From Deltaproteobacteria bacterium (GTDB taxonomy: Bacteria; Bdellovibrionota; FAC87; UBA2466), in the NCBI GenBank assembly GCA_016196825.1, contig JACPWY010000068.1, positions 1 through 33,512 of the forward strand: a stretch of DNA of 33,512 nucleotides. Reading direction: 5' to 3'. Positions 1-7,273 of this stretch are shown one piece after another; position 1 is the stretch's first letter, and each line of letters opens with the position of its first letter. Under the pieces are notes generated by a model. The model did not search any database and was not told the origin of the DNA. It worked only from the letters and a program-made list of their open reading frames with translations. The position numbers and the translations under genes were made by a program.

Positions 1-165
1 GTGCAGGAGAAAAAGTAGAAACAAGATGCCAAAACCCATGCTGATGCCACACAAATCACCACACCATGAGACAGACATCAAGCCGTTTCTCGTCGATAAA
101 CTAAGAAATTATGCAGGGAGTTTCGCGCCAGCCACTATGTACTGGATGGAGAGGAATTCGTTGAA

Positions 166-366
166 GTGAAGTTAGGAAAGGCCTCGGCGCAAGAATTTTA
201 TTGGTTCCCCAAGACCTTTCCGGGAAAGAAACTTTCGGTTATTTGCACCACTCCATTTGAATCTGACTGCGTGCGGGGCATCACCATTCACGATTTTCTG
301 ATGGAGGGCGCCTGCCTCGACTTCATCCGAGAGTGGCGCGATCCGGCGCGCCGGGAAGAGTTATAG
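166..366 (+). CDS. Short hypothetical protein or gene remnant
   Basis: A 66-residue frame starting at GTG, with a GGAGAGG about 11 bases upstream. I recognise no domain. The composition (KLGKASAQEFYWF, then FLMEGACLDFIREW) looks like real protein. The same frame stays open upstream to base 100 and still reads as protein-like (REFRASHYVLDGEEFVEV) but contains no ATG, and in-frame stops lie at 97-99 and 67-69. This suggests the 5' part of a longer gene has been lost. The stop codon overlaps the stop of the convergent lipoprotein gene. It could equally be a genuine small protein using GTG. Confidence 0.35.
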   Translation: MKLGKASAQEFYWFPKTFPGKKLSVICTTPFESDCVRGITIHDFLMEGACLDFIREWRDPARREEL

Positions 367-2658
367 CCCGCCGACGCCGGCGCCGAGGAACACGTTGCCG
401 TTGTAGCTGCTGGAGAAGGGGAGGAAATCTCCGGCCAAGCCAGAGATCATGAGGCCCGAGCGGCCGTCGAAGGTCTTGACCTCGCCGTGGCAGGGGTTGT
501 TACCACCCGCACCGATGAGGATTTCCGACATGCCGTCACGGTTTAAGTCGCCGACCGCGACGCGCGAGCCGTAATCAAACTTCGGGAAGGCCGCGATGCT
601 GAAGAGCAGCGTGCCCGACGCACCGTCGAAAACCTTCGTATATTTGTGAGCGCTGCAGTCGTCATGCGCTCCGACGATCACATCGGCAAACCCGTCGCCA
701 TTCACATCGCCGACTGCGATTTGCGAATCCTTGTTGTCGTTCGGATAGGCGATGATGCCGCGGATGAGTTGGAAGTTTTTGCCACTGTAGATGTGCACAT
801 CGCTGCCAGTGCAGGGTGAGGTGACGACGTCGGAGTAACCATCGCCGTTCACATCACCGACCGCGACGTGGGAGCCCTTCATGCCGGGGTACGGCAGGAA
901 CTCGGCGACCTTCGCGTGGGACTTGCCATCAAATACTCGCACGAGTGACGTCGAGGCGTTGCAGCCCGGTCCGACGACGAGGTCAGCGATGCCGTCGCCG
1001 TTGATGTCACCTGCCGAGACGTAAACCTGCTTCATCGTGAATTCCGGGAAGGGAGCCACATCCCACATCGTGCTGAGGTCGGCCGCGTGAAACACTCGCA
1101 CCCCGGCGAGGTTGCTCGGGGCTGCACCGACCACGAGGTCGGTCGAGCCGTCGCCTTCGAAATCACCCATGGCGACCGTCACGCCGGCGTTGTAGCTCGG
1201 AAAGGGCTTGAAAGACCGAGAAAGAGTGGCGTTGTATCCCGTGAAGACGCTGACTTGGCCGGGAGACCTGGTGTCGGTCGCGACCGCAAACGCATCGGCC
1301 GCCTTCGTCACGTGGATGGCTGAGCACGTGGCCGTGGTGCCGGCCGCATCACCGATTAAAGCGGTGATCGTGTGGGCGCCAGGGATACGGAACGAAGCAC
1401 GCTGCCAGAGGTCGTAGACGTTCGCGTCATACCAGTTGGTCTGATCGAGTGAGCTGTCGACTCTGAGCAATCTGTAAGGGGCCACGCCCATCCCAGTCGG
1501 GACCGTGACCTGAATCTTGGAGACCATACCGGCCGCCGCGGTGTTGTTGATACCGGTGGTCAGGTTACAGGCGAGCGGGTTGATATTGATGCCGTTGCCG
1601 AACAGGAGCTCGATCGTGCCGGTCGCGGTCTGACCAGAAGCAGATGTCGCGGTGACGGAAAGAATGAAATCGTGGCTTAGGCTATCTGTCGCTCTCACCG
1701 TGGCCGAATTGCCGTTGGGGAGAATCTGGATGCCGGAGCCGACGGTGCTGAATTGGTAGGTCACAGGCGCTGTCATCGTGGAGATTGCAGTGACGAGGAA
1801 ATTGGAGCCAATCGGCGCGACCTGGCCAGCGACGCCGTTCACAGTGGAGCTCAGCGAGATGAGCCCTGAACCGCCACCGCCGTTGCCGCCGGTCACGTTC
1901 ACCAGCGAGGAGCAGGTGACAGTCTGGCCGTTGTTGGTGATCGAGGTGCTCATGACGCGATTGCCGGGCTGCGTGTACTGAATGCCACCGGAAACAGCGC
2001 CTTGACTATTGGAAATCGAGGTGACCGGCACCGCCCAGTCGGGGTTGCTCCAGCCCATCTGCGGGTAGAGCGAGCTGAAGGTAGTGGTGCCCGAACCGTT
2101 GACCACATTCACTGTGATCTGAGTGGTCTGACCGACGCTGGGGCTCGTCGGGTTGACTGCAATGTTGCACGCTAAATTGTTTCCGCCATCGACAACGCCA
2201 GCGGGGAGGATGGTGAGATTCAGCGAGCAAAATGCCGAGGCGTTGCGCGAATCGGTTACCTGAATCTGTTTTGTCACCGTGAGGTTGGTCGAGCCGCTGT
2301 TGGTGTAGCTGCCAGCGATGGTAGTCTGGCTCGCAAAGCTCGTCACGAGTGTTGGAACGGAGTAAGGGGCGACGCCGCCCGCGGCGTTCACCTGAATCGA
2401 AAGCTGCTGTCCGCTCTGAACCTGACTCACGATCTGCCCCGTCGAACTGATCACCGCGGCCGAGCAGGTGAGCGCGCTGGTCGAAACCACGGGTTGAACA
2501 ATCGGAGTGGGGAGTGTCGCTTGGGTATTGGCGACGACGCAGGCTGAGTTGGCGCTGCCACTGATGGAACCGCGGCATTGGCCGTTGTTGGCTGTACAGC
2601 CCGCGAGAAGGGCGAAGAACGAAATCCCAAAGGCGAATAACCAAGCGTTGAGTCTCAT
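361..2658 (-). CDS. Surface or periplasmic lipoprotein with Ig-like N-half and FG-GAP/VCBS repeats
   Basis: A 765-residue predicted lipoprotein. A signal peptide ends in lipobox LLAGC, with the lipidated Cys at 21. Residues about 50-450 are Thr/Ser/Val/Gly-rich beta-sandwich-like modules, each opening near a Cys (CSAAV, CNIAV, CSSLV, CNLTT), with a glycine-rich linker (GGNGGGG). Five FG-GAP-type calcium-binding repeats follow with cores at about 498 (GDFEGDG), 550 (GDINGDG), 601 and 650 (GDVNGDG) and 703 (GDLNRDG), spaced 49-53 residues. FG-GAP repeats form beta-propeller blades in integrins and in many bacterial surface proteins. Five visible blades may be an incomplete propeller or have a divergent extra blade. 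The start is supported by GAGGAG 7 bases before ATG. It stands alone on its strand. Likely role: adhesion or matrix binding. Substrate unknown. Confidence 0.88.
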   Translation of the reverse strand: MRLNAWLFAFGISFFALLAGCTANNGQCRGSISGSANSACVVANTQATLPTPIVQPVVSTSALTCSAAVISSTGQIVSQVQSGQQLSIQVNAAGGVAPYSVPTLVTSFASQTTIAGSYTNSGSTNLTVTKQIQVTDSRNASAFCSLNLTILPAGVVDGGNNLACNIAVNPTSPSVGQTTQITVNVVNGSGTTTFSSLYPQMGWSNPDWAVPVTSISNSQGAVSGGIQYTQPGNRVMSTSITNNGQTVTCSSLVNVTGGNGGGGSGLISLSSTVNGVAGQVAPIGSNFLVTAISTMTAPVTYQFSTVGSGIQILPNGNSATVRATDSLSHDFILSVTATSASGQTATGTIELLFGNGININPLACNLTTGINNTAAAGMVSKIQVTVPTGMGVAPYRLLRVDSSLDQTNWYDANVYDLWQRASFRIPGAHTITALIGDAAGTTATCSAIHVTKAADAFAVATDTRSPGQVSVFTGYNATLSRSFKPFPSYNAGVTVAMGDFEGDGSTDLVVGAAPSNLAGVRVFHAADLSTMWDVAPFPEFTMKQVYVSAGDINGDGIADLVVGPGCNASTSLVRVFDGKSHAKVAEFLPYPGMKGSHVAVGDVNGDGYSDVVTSPCTGSDVHIYSGKNFQLIRGIIAYPNDNKDSQIAVGDVNGDGFADVIVGAHDDCSAHKYTKVFDGASGTLLFSIAAFPKFDYGSRVAVGDLNRDGMSEILIGAGGNNPCHGEVKTFDGRSGLMISGLAGDFLPFSSSYNGNVFLGAGVGGL

Positions 2659-2738
2659 AGCAGTCTCCTCAAGTCGTCTAACAAAGAAGGTGTCTTACGG
2701 GATTGAATTGCAAACGCCGGGCCGAGTCGATTTGTGCG

Positions 2739-2755
2739 GCCCCCACGCTGGGGGC
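2739..2755. other. Perfect GC-rich hairpin in divergent intergenic region
   Basis: GCCCCC, loop ACGCT, GGGGGC: a 6-bp all-GC stem with a 5-base loop. It lies about 80 bases upstream of the FG-GAP lipoprotein start, in the gap between that gene and the rightward HPr-kinase-like gene. No U-run follows on either strand, so it is not a standard intrinsic terminator. If the leftward transcript starts to its right, it would sit in the lipoprotein leader. Confidence 0.4.
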
Positions 2756-2839
2756 ACTGTCCACGCGCAGTACACGCTTGAGGCCCCTGGCTTAAGTGGT
2801 TGGTTCCTTGGGGATATTTGGTGACCACTGACTGAACAC

Positions 2840-2857
2840 AGGGCCCACAAGGGCCCT
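2840..2857. other. GGGCCC hairpin in divergent intergenic region
   Basis: AGGGCCC, loop ACAA, GGGCCCT: a perfect 7-bp stem. A T-run (CTTTTTG) begins about 16 bases further right, too far for a canonical terminator. It lies about 35 bases left of the candidate promoter for the HPr-kinase-like gene. It resembles the GGGCCC stems found after other genes in this window, so it may insulate the two divergent transcripts. Apart from this and the 2739 hairpin, I see nothing gene-like in 2659-2890. Confidence 0.4.
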
Positions 2858-2890
2858 TGGGGGGCTATAAACTCTTTTTGTTTCAAGGGT

Positions 2891-2919
2891 TTGACTTAGA
2901 CTTCTGCGTTACCCACAAT
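2891..2919 (+). promoter_or_regulatory. Candidate sigma70-type promoter for HPr-kinase-like/GT2 pair
   Basis: TTGACT (5 of 6 to the -35 consensus), a 17-base spacer, then CACAAT (4 of 6 to the -10). A second AT-rich -10-like hexamer, CATAAT, follows directly at 2920-2925. Predicted transcription start is near 2926, leaving a leader of about 14 bases with a GGGGG ribosome-binding stretch before ATG 2940. Pattern-based only. Confidence 0.4.
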
Positions 2920-2939
2920 CATAATGAGCACGGGGGTTG

Positions 2940-3956
2940 ATGACGGCGGTCACGCTCAATTTTTATGGCATTCGAGTGAGGGTGGAAGGGGAGTCGGCCC
3001 TCACCGCGCGCATCGAAGGGGAGTTTGGATACTTCATCGCCGATGAAAGTGTCGCCCCCATCTTCAGAATCCGAGTCCACCCCAAGTTCGAACGAACCCA
3101 GAACTGGCGTAAACTTTTCCGCACAAAATGGTCCACTCTCTACCTCTCGAAAGGGAAGGAGCGGCGGGTCTGCTTCTTCAACAAAGCCTGGGTGGCCTAT
3201 CGTTTCGAGGCAGGGGAATGCGATGTCTATTGCGATGAGGCTCCGACCTCATTCGAGGTTGTCTATTTGGTGGTGCTCTCCTATGTGGGCGAGGAGCTGG
3301 ATAGGCGTGGGCTCCACCGTGTGCACGGGATGGGGCTTTGCCGAGATGGGCGGGGCATTCTATTTCTGGGCACCTCGGGCGTCGGAAAAAGCACCTTGGC
3401 CATCGAATTTCTCAAAGAGCACTCAAGCCGAATTCTCTCCGATGACACCCCGCTGGTAGAAGAGTCGGGGGGGATGATGGCCTTTCCGCAGAGGATTGCG
3501 CTGAAGGAGATGCCTTCGCTCAATCCTCAACACGTCAAACGATTCAAGCGCACGGAGTTTGGCGAAAAATTTGTGATCGCTTCGAGCTATTTTCGGGATC
3601 GCGTGCAGCCTTCGGTTCTCACCGATGCCGTGGTCTACCTGACGCGCGAGGGAAACGATTCCATCGAGATCAAATCCCTCACGCGCGCGGAGCTTTTCGT
3701 CCTTCTCTTGCGGTGGCTTGTGATTGGGCACGAGACGCCGCAAGTGTGGCAGCTTTACCTTCGGTTTTCGCCGTTGAGCGTGTGGTGGAAGAGCCGAATC
3801 CTCGTCTCGAGATTGCGTTGCGCGTGGGCCATTTCACGTCGGTCGCGCCCCTGGAAGGTGAATCTGGCCGAGGACGCCGAGAGGTCGGCGGACCAGCTGA
3901 AGACCTGGATCAGTAATGGCACTCTCGAGACGCGCGTGCCGGGGGAGATTCTGTGA
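2940..3956 (+). CDS. HPr kinase/phosphorylase-like P-loop protein
   Basis: A 338-residue protein whose C-terminal half resembles the HPr kinase catalytic fold. P-loop GTSGVGKS is at about 144-151, followed by a Walker-B-like acidic pair in SDDTPLV (168-169). The N-terminal 130 residues have no motif I recognise but show the beta-rich pattern seen ahead of the P-loop in HprK-related proteins of cell-envelope or modified-peptide clusters. The gene is not beside a PTS or HPr gene, so classical carbon control is unlikely. It overlaps the following GT2 gene by 4 bases (GTGA), implying translational coupling and a role in glycan assembly. ATG 2940 is chosen over TTG 2937 because GGGGG lies just upstream. 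The phosphoacceptor is unknown. Confidence 0.72.
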   Translation: MTAVTLNFYGIRVRVEGESALTARIEGEFGYFIADESVAPIFRIRVHPKFERTQNWRKLFRTKWSTLYLSKGKERRVCFFNKAWVAYRFEAGECDVYCDEAPTSFEVVYLVVLSYVGEELDRRGLHRVHGMGLCRDGRGILFLGTSGVGKSTLAIEFLKEHSSRILSDDTPLVEESGGMMAFPQRIALKEMPSLNPQHVKRFKRTEFGEKFVIASSYFRDRVQPSVLTDAVVYLTREGNDSIEIKSLTRAELFVLLLRWLVIGHETPQVWQLYLRFSPLSVWWKSRILVSRLRCAWAISRRSRPWKVNLAEDAERSADQLKTWISNGTLETRVPGEIL

Positions 3957-4996
3957 AGTTGTCAGTGGTGATGGTGACGGCGGGGCGAGAGGCGCTTTTT
4001 CGGCGCACTCTCTGCTCGGTGCTCATTGATCTGCCCGAATCAAGCGAGGTGAGGGTTGTCGTCAATGGGGATCATCCGGGAACTCTACGGTGGCTTGAGG
4101 GGCTGGCCGATCCTCGCCTCAGTTTCTTGACTGTTCCAAATGAGTCTCGGTGTCAGGCCCGAAACCGTGCGATATCGGCGACAACGGGTGAGATTCTCTA
4201 TGTATTCGATGATGATGTGATTGTGCCTCGTGGCCTCTTTCGTCTTGTGATCGATCGTTTTGATTCGGATGCGGGTCTGGGGGTTTTAGGCGGACCCAAC
4301 CTAACTCCGCCCGATACGAAGGGGCTGGCTCGCCTTTGTGGCGCCATCATGGCGTCGGCTTTTGCAACGCCACGGGTGCGGTTTCGGTATGGAGCGGGTT
4401 CAGCCCGGCGATTTGTTGCGACCGAGCACCATCTGATTTTGTGCAATCTCGCGCTCAGGCGCAGTGAGTTTGCGAAGTCACAGGGTTTCTTTCCCAATTT
4501 GCGCAGCAATGAAGAGAATCTGTTGCTCCATCAGCTGTCTCACATCGGCACTCGGCTCGAATTCGATCGGGATGCCTTTGTCTATCATGAGCGTCGGGGC
4601 ACTCTGACGGGCTTTGTGAGACAGATTCACTCCTACGGAGTGGGTCGCGGCCAACAAACCTTTCTGGCCCCCTCTAGTTTCTCATGGATGTTTGCGATTC
4701 CATCGATTGCCCTGTTGGTAGGTGCGGCACTGGGAGTGTGGGCGCCAGTAATATTGGCAGAGCTCCTGATTATTCACGCCTTGGCGTCAGTACTCTCCGC
4801 GGCCATTTGCTGTGAAACCCGGCGGTTGGGAATTGGGTTGTTGGCGTCCATTCCACTCACGCTCCTGATCCATTTCACTTACGGCTGCGGAGTGATCCAA
4901 GGCCTGGTGGGAATGGCTCTCTCACCCAAAAAAGCGAGGCGCGGTCGCCCTTCCGAGCTGACCGCGCCCCAGATGATCATGACCTCTTGCCGTTAG
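3953..4996 (+). CDS. Family 2 glycosyltransferase with C-terminal membrane segments
   Basis: A 347-residue GT-A type glycosyltransferase. The N-terminus LSVVMVTAGRE begins the nucleotide-sugar Rossmann-like domain. RCQARNRAI (about 66-74) is the usual motif before the metal-binding acidic cluster FDDDV (85-89, the DxD equivalent). A later HERRGTLTGF and YGVGRGQ region matches acceptor-side motifs of processive or EPS-type GT2 enzymes. About three hydrophobic helices from residue about 245 to 330 anchor it in the inner membrane. Expected role: transfer of a sugar from a nucleotide donor onto a lipid-linked or membrane glycan. It starts at GTG within the stop of the kinase-like gene. Its TAG stop shares the tetranucleotide TTAG with the TAA stop of the convergent barrel gene. 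Confidence 0.85.
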   Translation: MKLSVVMVTAGREALFRRTLCSVLIDLPESSEVRVVVNGDHPGTLRWLEGLADPRLSFLTVPNESRCQARNRAISATTGEILYVFDDDVIVPRGLFRLVIDRFDSDAGLGVLGGPNLTPPDTKGLARLCGAIMASAFATPRVRFRYGAGSARRFVATEHHLILCNLALRRSEFAKSQGFFPNLRSNEENLLLHQLSHIGTRLEFDRDAFVYHERRGTLTGFVRQIHSYGVGRGQQTFLAPSSFSWMFAIPSIALLVGAALGVWAPVILAELLIIHALASVLSAAICCETRRLGIGLLASIPLTLLIHFTYGCGVIQGLVGMALSPKKARRGRPSELTAPQMIMTSCR

Positions 4997-6102
4997 AAGG
5001 GATTCATACCCACGATGAATTGCATCATGTAGTAGCGCTGCTGGCGCTCGAGAAGATTATTGGCGAGCTCAATGGCGTAGCTGGAGAAGTGGATGCGGGT
5101 GTGGGGCGGAAACTCGAGGCTGGCGCCGTAGGTGAGGTGGCCCATGCTGACTCCTCCTCGGAGAGCAAAGAACTTGTGGCGAACCTCTGCTCCGAAGTGG
5201 ACGAGTTTGAAGTCGGGGTGATCTTCGAGAAGGTTTCGGAGGTCTAGAGCGATGTTGAGAACCGTATGTTTTGTGAGGGTGTATTGTAGGGCCGTTCCCG
5301 CGCTGTAAGTACTAATGATCGGTTCCGGCGCCAATATGCCGGCGGTCAGGCCGCGGAAAGTAGTGACACCGACATCCTCGGCGGCGGCCGCAACGGTCCA
5401 CTTTGGATAGCCTCTGGGAAGGGGGACCTCACCGAGAAAGCCGACATTGAGGCCGATTGCGTAACCGGTACGCAGAAGATTTCTCAGAAAGGTGAATACG
5501 GCGCTGTTGAACTGGGTGGGATCGGTCAGGTTGAGGGAGGCGAGAAGATCATTGGGGCTAATGGAGGAGTTGATACCCGTCCGGGAGAAGAAGCGGACCG
5601 AAGCGCCGAAGTTGAGATAGGGTCCAAATGGAAAGCCGAGACCGGCGATGGCGCCAAGATCGTTGAACGTGAAGATGTCGACCGAAGGCGCCGTGATGTT
5701 GAGGATGTCGTTCGTCGAGACGGTGCCTACGTCGGTGAAGCTGTTAATCTGTTCGAAGAGGCCGAAGGTGAAATAGGGCGCGAAAAACTTGGGGAAGATC
5801 CCGAATCTCACCATCTCGGTGTCGGGGCGGAGAAGGTTTGCGTTGTCCCCGTTGAAGAGAGCGTTCTTCAAGCGGTTGAGGGTGTCTTGCGAATCCCACG
5901 CTCCGTTAGCGTCGAGAAGGTTCATCCCCCATTTTTTCTGTTTCGCGAGTCCAGCCGGGTTGTACCAGACGGAGTTCGAATCGTCGGCGAGCGCCAGATA
6001 GGCATTCCCCATCCCGGTTGGACGAATGCCCTCATACTGAGTGCGCACGAGATACCCGTGGGCCTGGTGCGCGAGAAGTAGAATGAGAATGAGGCGCTTC
6101 AT
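4993..6102 (-). CDS. Outer-membrane beta-barrel protein, FadL/PorV-like (second of pair)
   Basis: A 369-residue exported protein with a short signal peptide (MKRLILILLLAHQAHG). The mature N-terminus carries GIRPTGMGNAYLALADD followed by SVWYNPAGLA, a signature seen in FadL/OmpP1-like and PorV/UPF0164-like barrels. The rest alternates Gly/aromatic-rich strands (e.g. FAPYFTFGLFEQ, YLNFGASVRFFS). The FadL family moves hydrophobic substrates across the outer membrane, while PorV acts in secretion, and the sequence does not decide between them. It overlaps its upstream paralogue by ATGA and is presumably translated from the same mRNA. The neighbouring polytopic protein could supply or use an envelope substrate. 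Confidence 0.78.
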   Translation of the reverse strand: MKRLILILLLAHQAHGYLVRTQYEGIRPTGMGNAYLALADDSNSVWYNPAGLAKQKKWGMNLLDANGAWDSQDTLNRLKNALFNGDNANLLRPDTEMVRFGIFPKFFAPYFTFGLFEQINSFTDVGTVSTNDILNITAPSVDIFTFNDLGAIAGLGFPFGPYLNFGASVRFFSRTGINSSISPNDLLASLNLTDPTQFNSAVFTFLRNLLRTGYAIGLNVGFLGEVPLPRGYPKWTVAAAAEDVGVTTFRGLTAGILAPEPIISTYSAGTALQYTLTKHTVLNIALDLRNLLEDHPDFKLVHFGAEVRHKFFALRGGVSMGHLTYGASLEFPPHTRIHFSSYAIELANNLLERQQRYYMMQFIVGMNPF

Positions 6103-7199
6103 TGGTAGCTAATCGTGTAACGAAAGAAAAATCGTCGATCCTCCTGGCTTGTGGAGCCGGCTCCGATGTCGGCTCCATAGGATCCCAATTCGAGATTCCC
6201 GCCATTCACGCGGTAGCCGATGCCAATGCTCCAATACATCTGGTTGAGGCCCGCCCAAAAGTAGAACGTCTTGTCGTCGTCGAGCTGAAGGCCCGCGTGG
6301 AAGCGTTTTTGCCACGGCAGAGTGGTGTCCTCCCAGTGCTTCATCTCAACTGAAATCGTTGATTTGAACCTCTTTGCAAGAATGGGGTGGATGGAAAGGG
6401 CCGCATTGATCGACTGAGGAATCGGATCGGGTGTCCCGCTCGCCTGGGAATTCAGCACATGGCTGGCGGTGGTGAAACGGGTGCCTAAGACATCGAGCCA
6501 ACTTACGCCGAGCGTGGGGAGCCACTTGAAGGGGAGCGTCACGAGGAGGCCGGCATTGATGCCGTAGCCCACCCCTTCGGTGGAAAGCGCTTTGATCTGA
6601 TCATCACTCGCGACCGCATCGTGGGCGAACGTGCCTTTGAGCTCATTGCGGATATGCGCGCGAACTGAAACACCGAGCTTGATGAGATTACCGGCGAAGT
6701 TCATGGCCGTTCCGACTATGGGAGCGAGATCCTGGCCGGCCCGGATGTCGATGTTGGTTCCATCGCTCAAGCCCGAGAGGTAGCTCGACGCCAAGATGGA
6801 AAAGCTGAAGTTTCGCATAGAGAAGGCTGGCACGATGCTGAATTGATCGAAGCCGAATTTACCCGGGGTGAGTTGAAGGGCGTTGGCCATCTCGAAATTG
6901 GCGGGGCTCTTTTTGTAAAGATAGTTCCCGATCATGCTCAAGGAGCCGACCGCATCAAGGTCAAAGAGAATGATTTCGTATTTTCGCCGCGGCTGCTTGG
7001 CGATACCCGCCGGGTTGTAGAAATTTGCGAGGTAGCCATACGCATCAGCAGTGATCGCGCCACCCATCCCCAATGCCTGCGCCGGGGCGTAGAGCTCGTG
7101 CGTGTCGGTGAGGCCATACGCAAAAAACGGCGCAACGAGGATAGAAATCACCCAAAGCTGAAAAAATAGGAATGTGTAGGTGATGACTCGCCGATTCAT
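6099..7199 (-). CDS. Outer-membrane beta-barrel protein, FadL/PorV-like (first of pair)
   Basis: A 366-residue exported protein with a signal peptide to about residue 29 (ILVAPFFAYG). The mature N-terminus ALGMGGAITADAYGYLANF then YNPAGIA matches the same signature as the next gene, so the two are diverged paralogues. Many short amphipathic strands and an aromatic-rich C-terminal region (FFFRYTISYQ, ending with a polar residue after aromatics) support a barrel. Start ATG 7199 is preceded by AGGA at a 6-base distance, and that Shine-Dalgarno sequence lies in an inverted repeat (see 7201-7251). It is the promoter-proximal gene of a two-gene unit. Confidence 0.78.
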   Translation of the reverse strand: MNRRVITYTFLFFQLWVISILVAPFFAYGLTDTHELYAPAQALGMGGAITADAYGYLANFYNPAGIAKQPRRKYEIILFDLDAVGSLSMIGNYLYKKSPANFEMANALQLTPGKFGFDQFSIVPAFSMRNFSFSILASSYLSGLSDGTNIDIRAGQDLAPIVGTAMNFAGNLIKLGVSVRAHIRNELKGTFAHDAVASDDQIKALSTEGVGYGINAGLLVTLPFKWLPTLGVSWLDVLGTRFTTASHVLNSQASGTPDPIPQSINAALSIHPILAKRFKSTISVEMKHWEDTTLPWQKRFHAGLQLDDDKTFYFWAGLNQMYWSIGIGYRVNGGNLELGSYGADIGAGSTSQEDRRFFFRYTISYQ

Positions 7200-7200
7200 T

Positions 7201-7251
7201 GTCCGTCCTGGACTTGGGGGTATGTCAGTCTTTTTATCGGTTGGGACGGAC
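7201..7251 (-). promoter_or_regulatory. Inverted repeat covering the ribosome-binding site of the barrel operon
   Basis: On the minus strand GTCCGTCC (7251-7244) is repeated in inverse as GGACGGAC (7208-7201), 35 bases later and one base before ATG 7199. The AGGA Shine-Dalgarno of the first barrel gene is in the second arm, so an 8-bp stem in the mRNA would mask the ribosome-binding site. It could act as a translational switch or, as DNA, as an operator for a dimeric repressor. The 35-base loop contains an A-rich tract. Confidence 0.4.
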
Positions 7252-7273
7252 GATTTCTTGAGGGGGGCGGCTG

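Noticed and set aside
26..169. 47-residue ATG frame ahead of the 166-366 frame, joined by GTGA
   Set aside because: Composition is poor (PKPMLMPHKSPHH) and the other frame reads more like protein over 100-169.
2006..2644. 212-residue minus-strand frame
   Set aside because: It lies within the lipoprotein gene in another frame of the same strand and has a low-complexity, Arg/Gln/Ser-rich translation.
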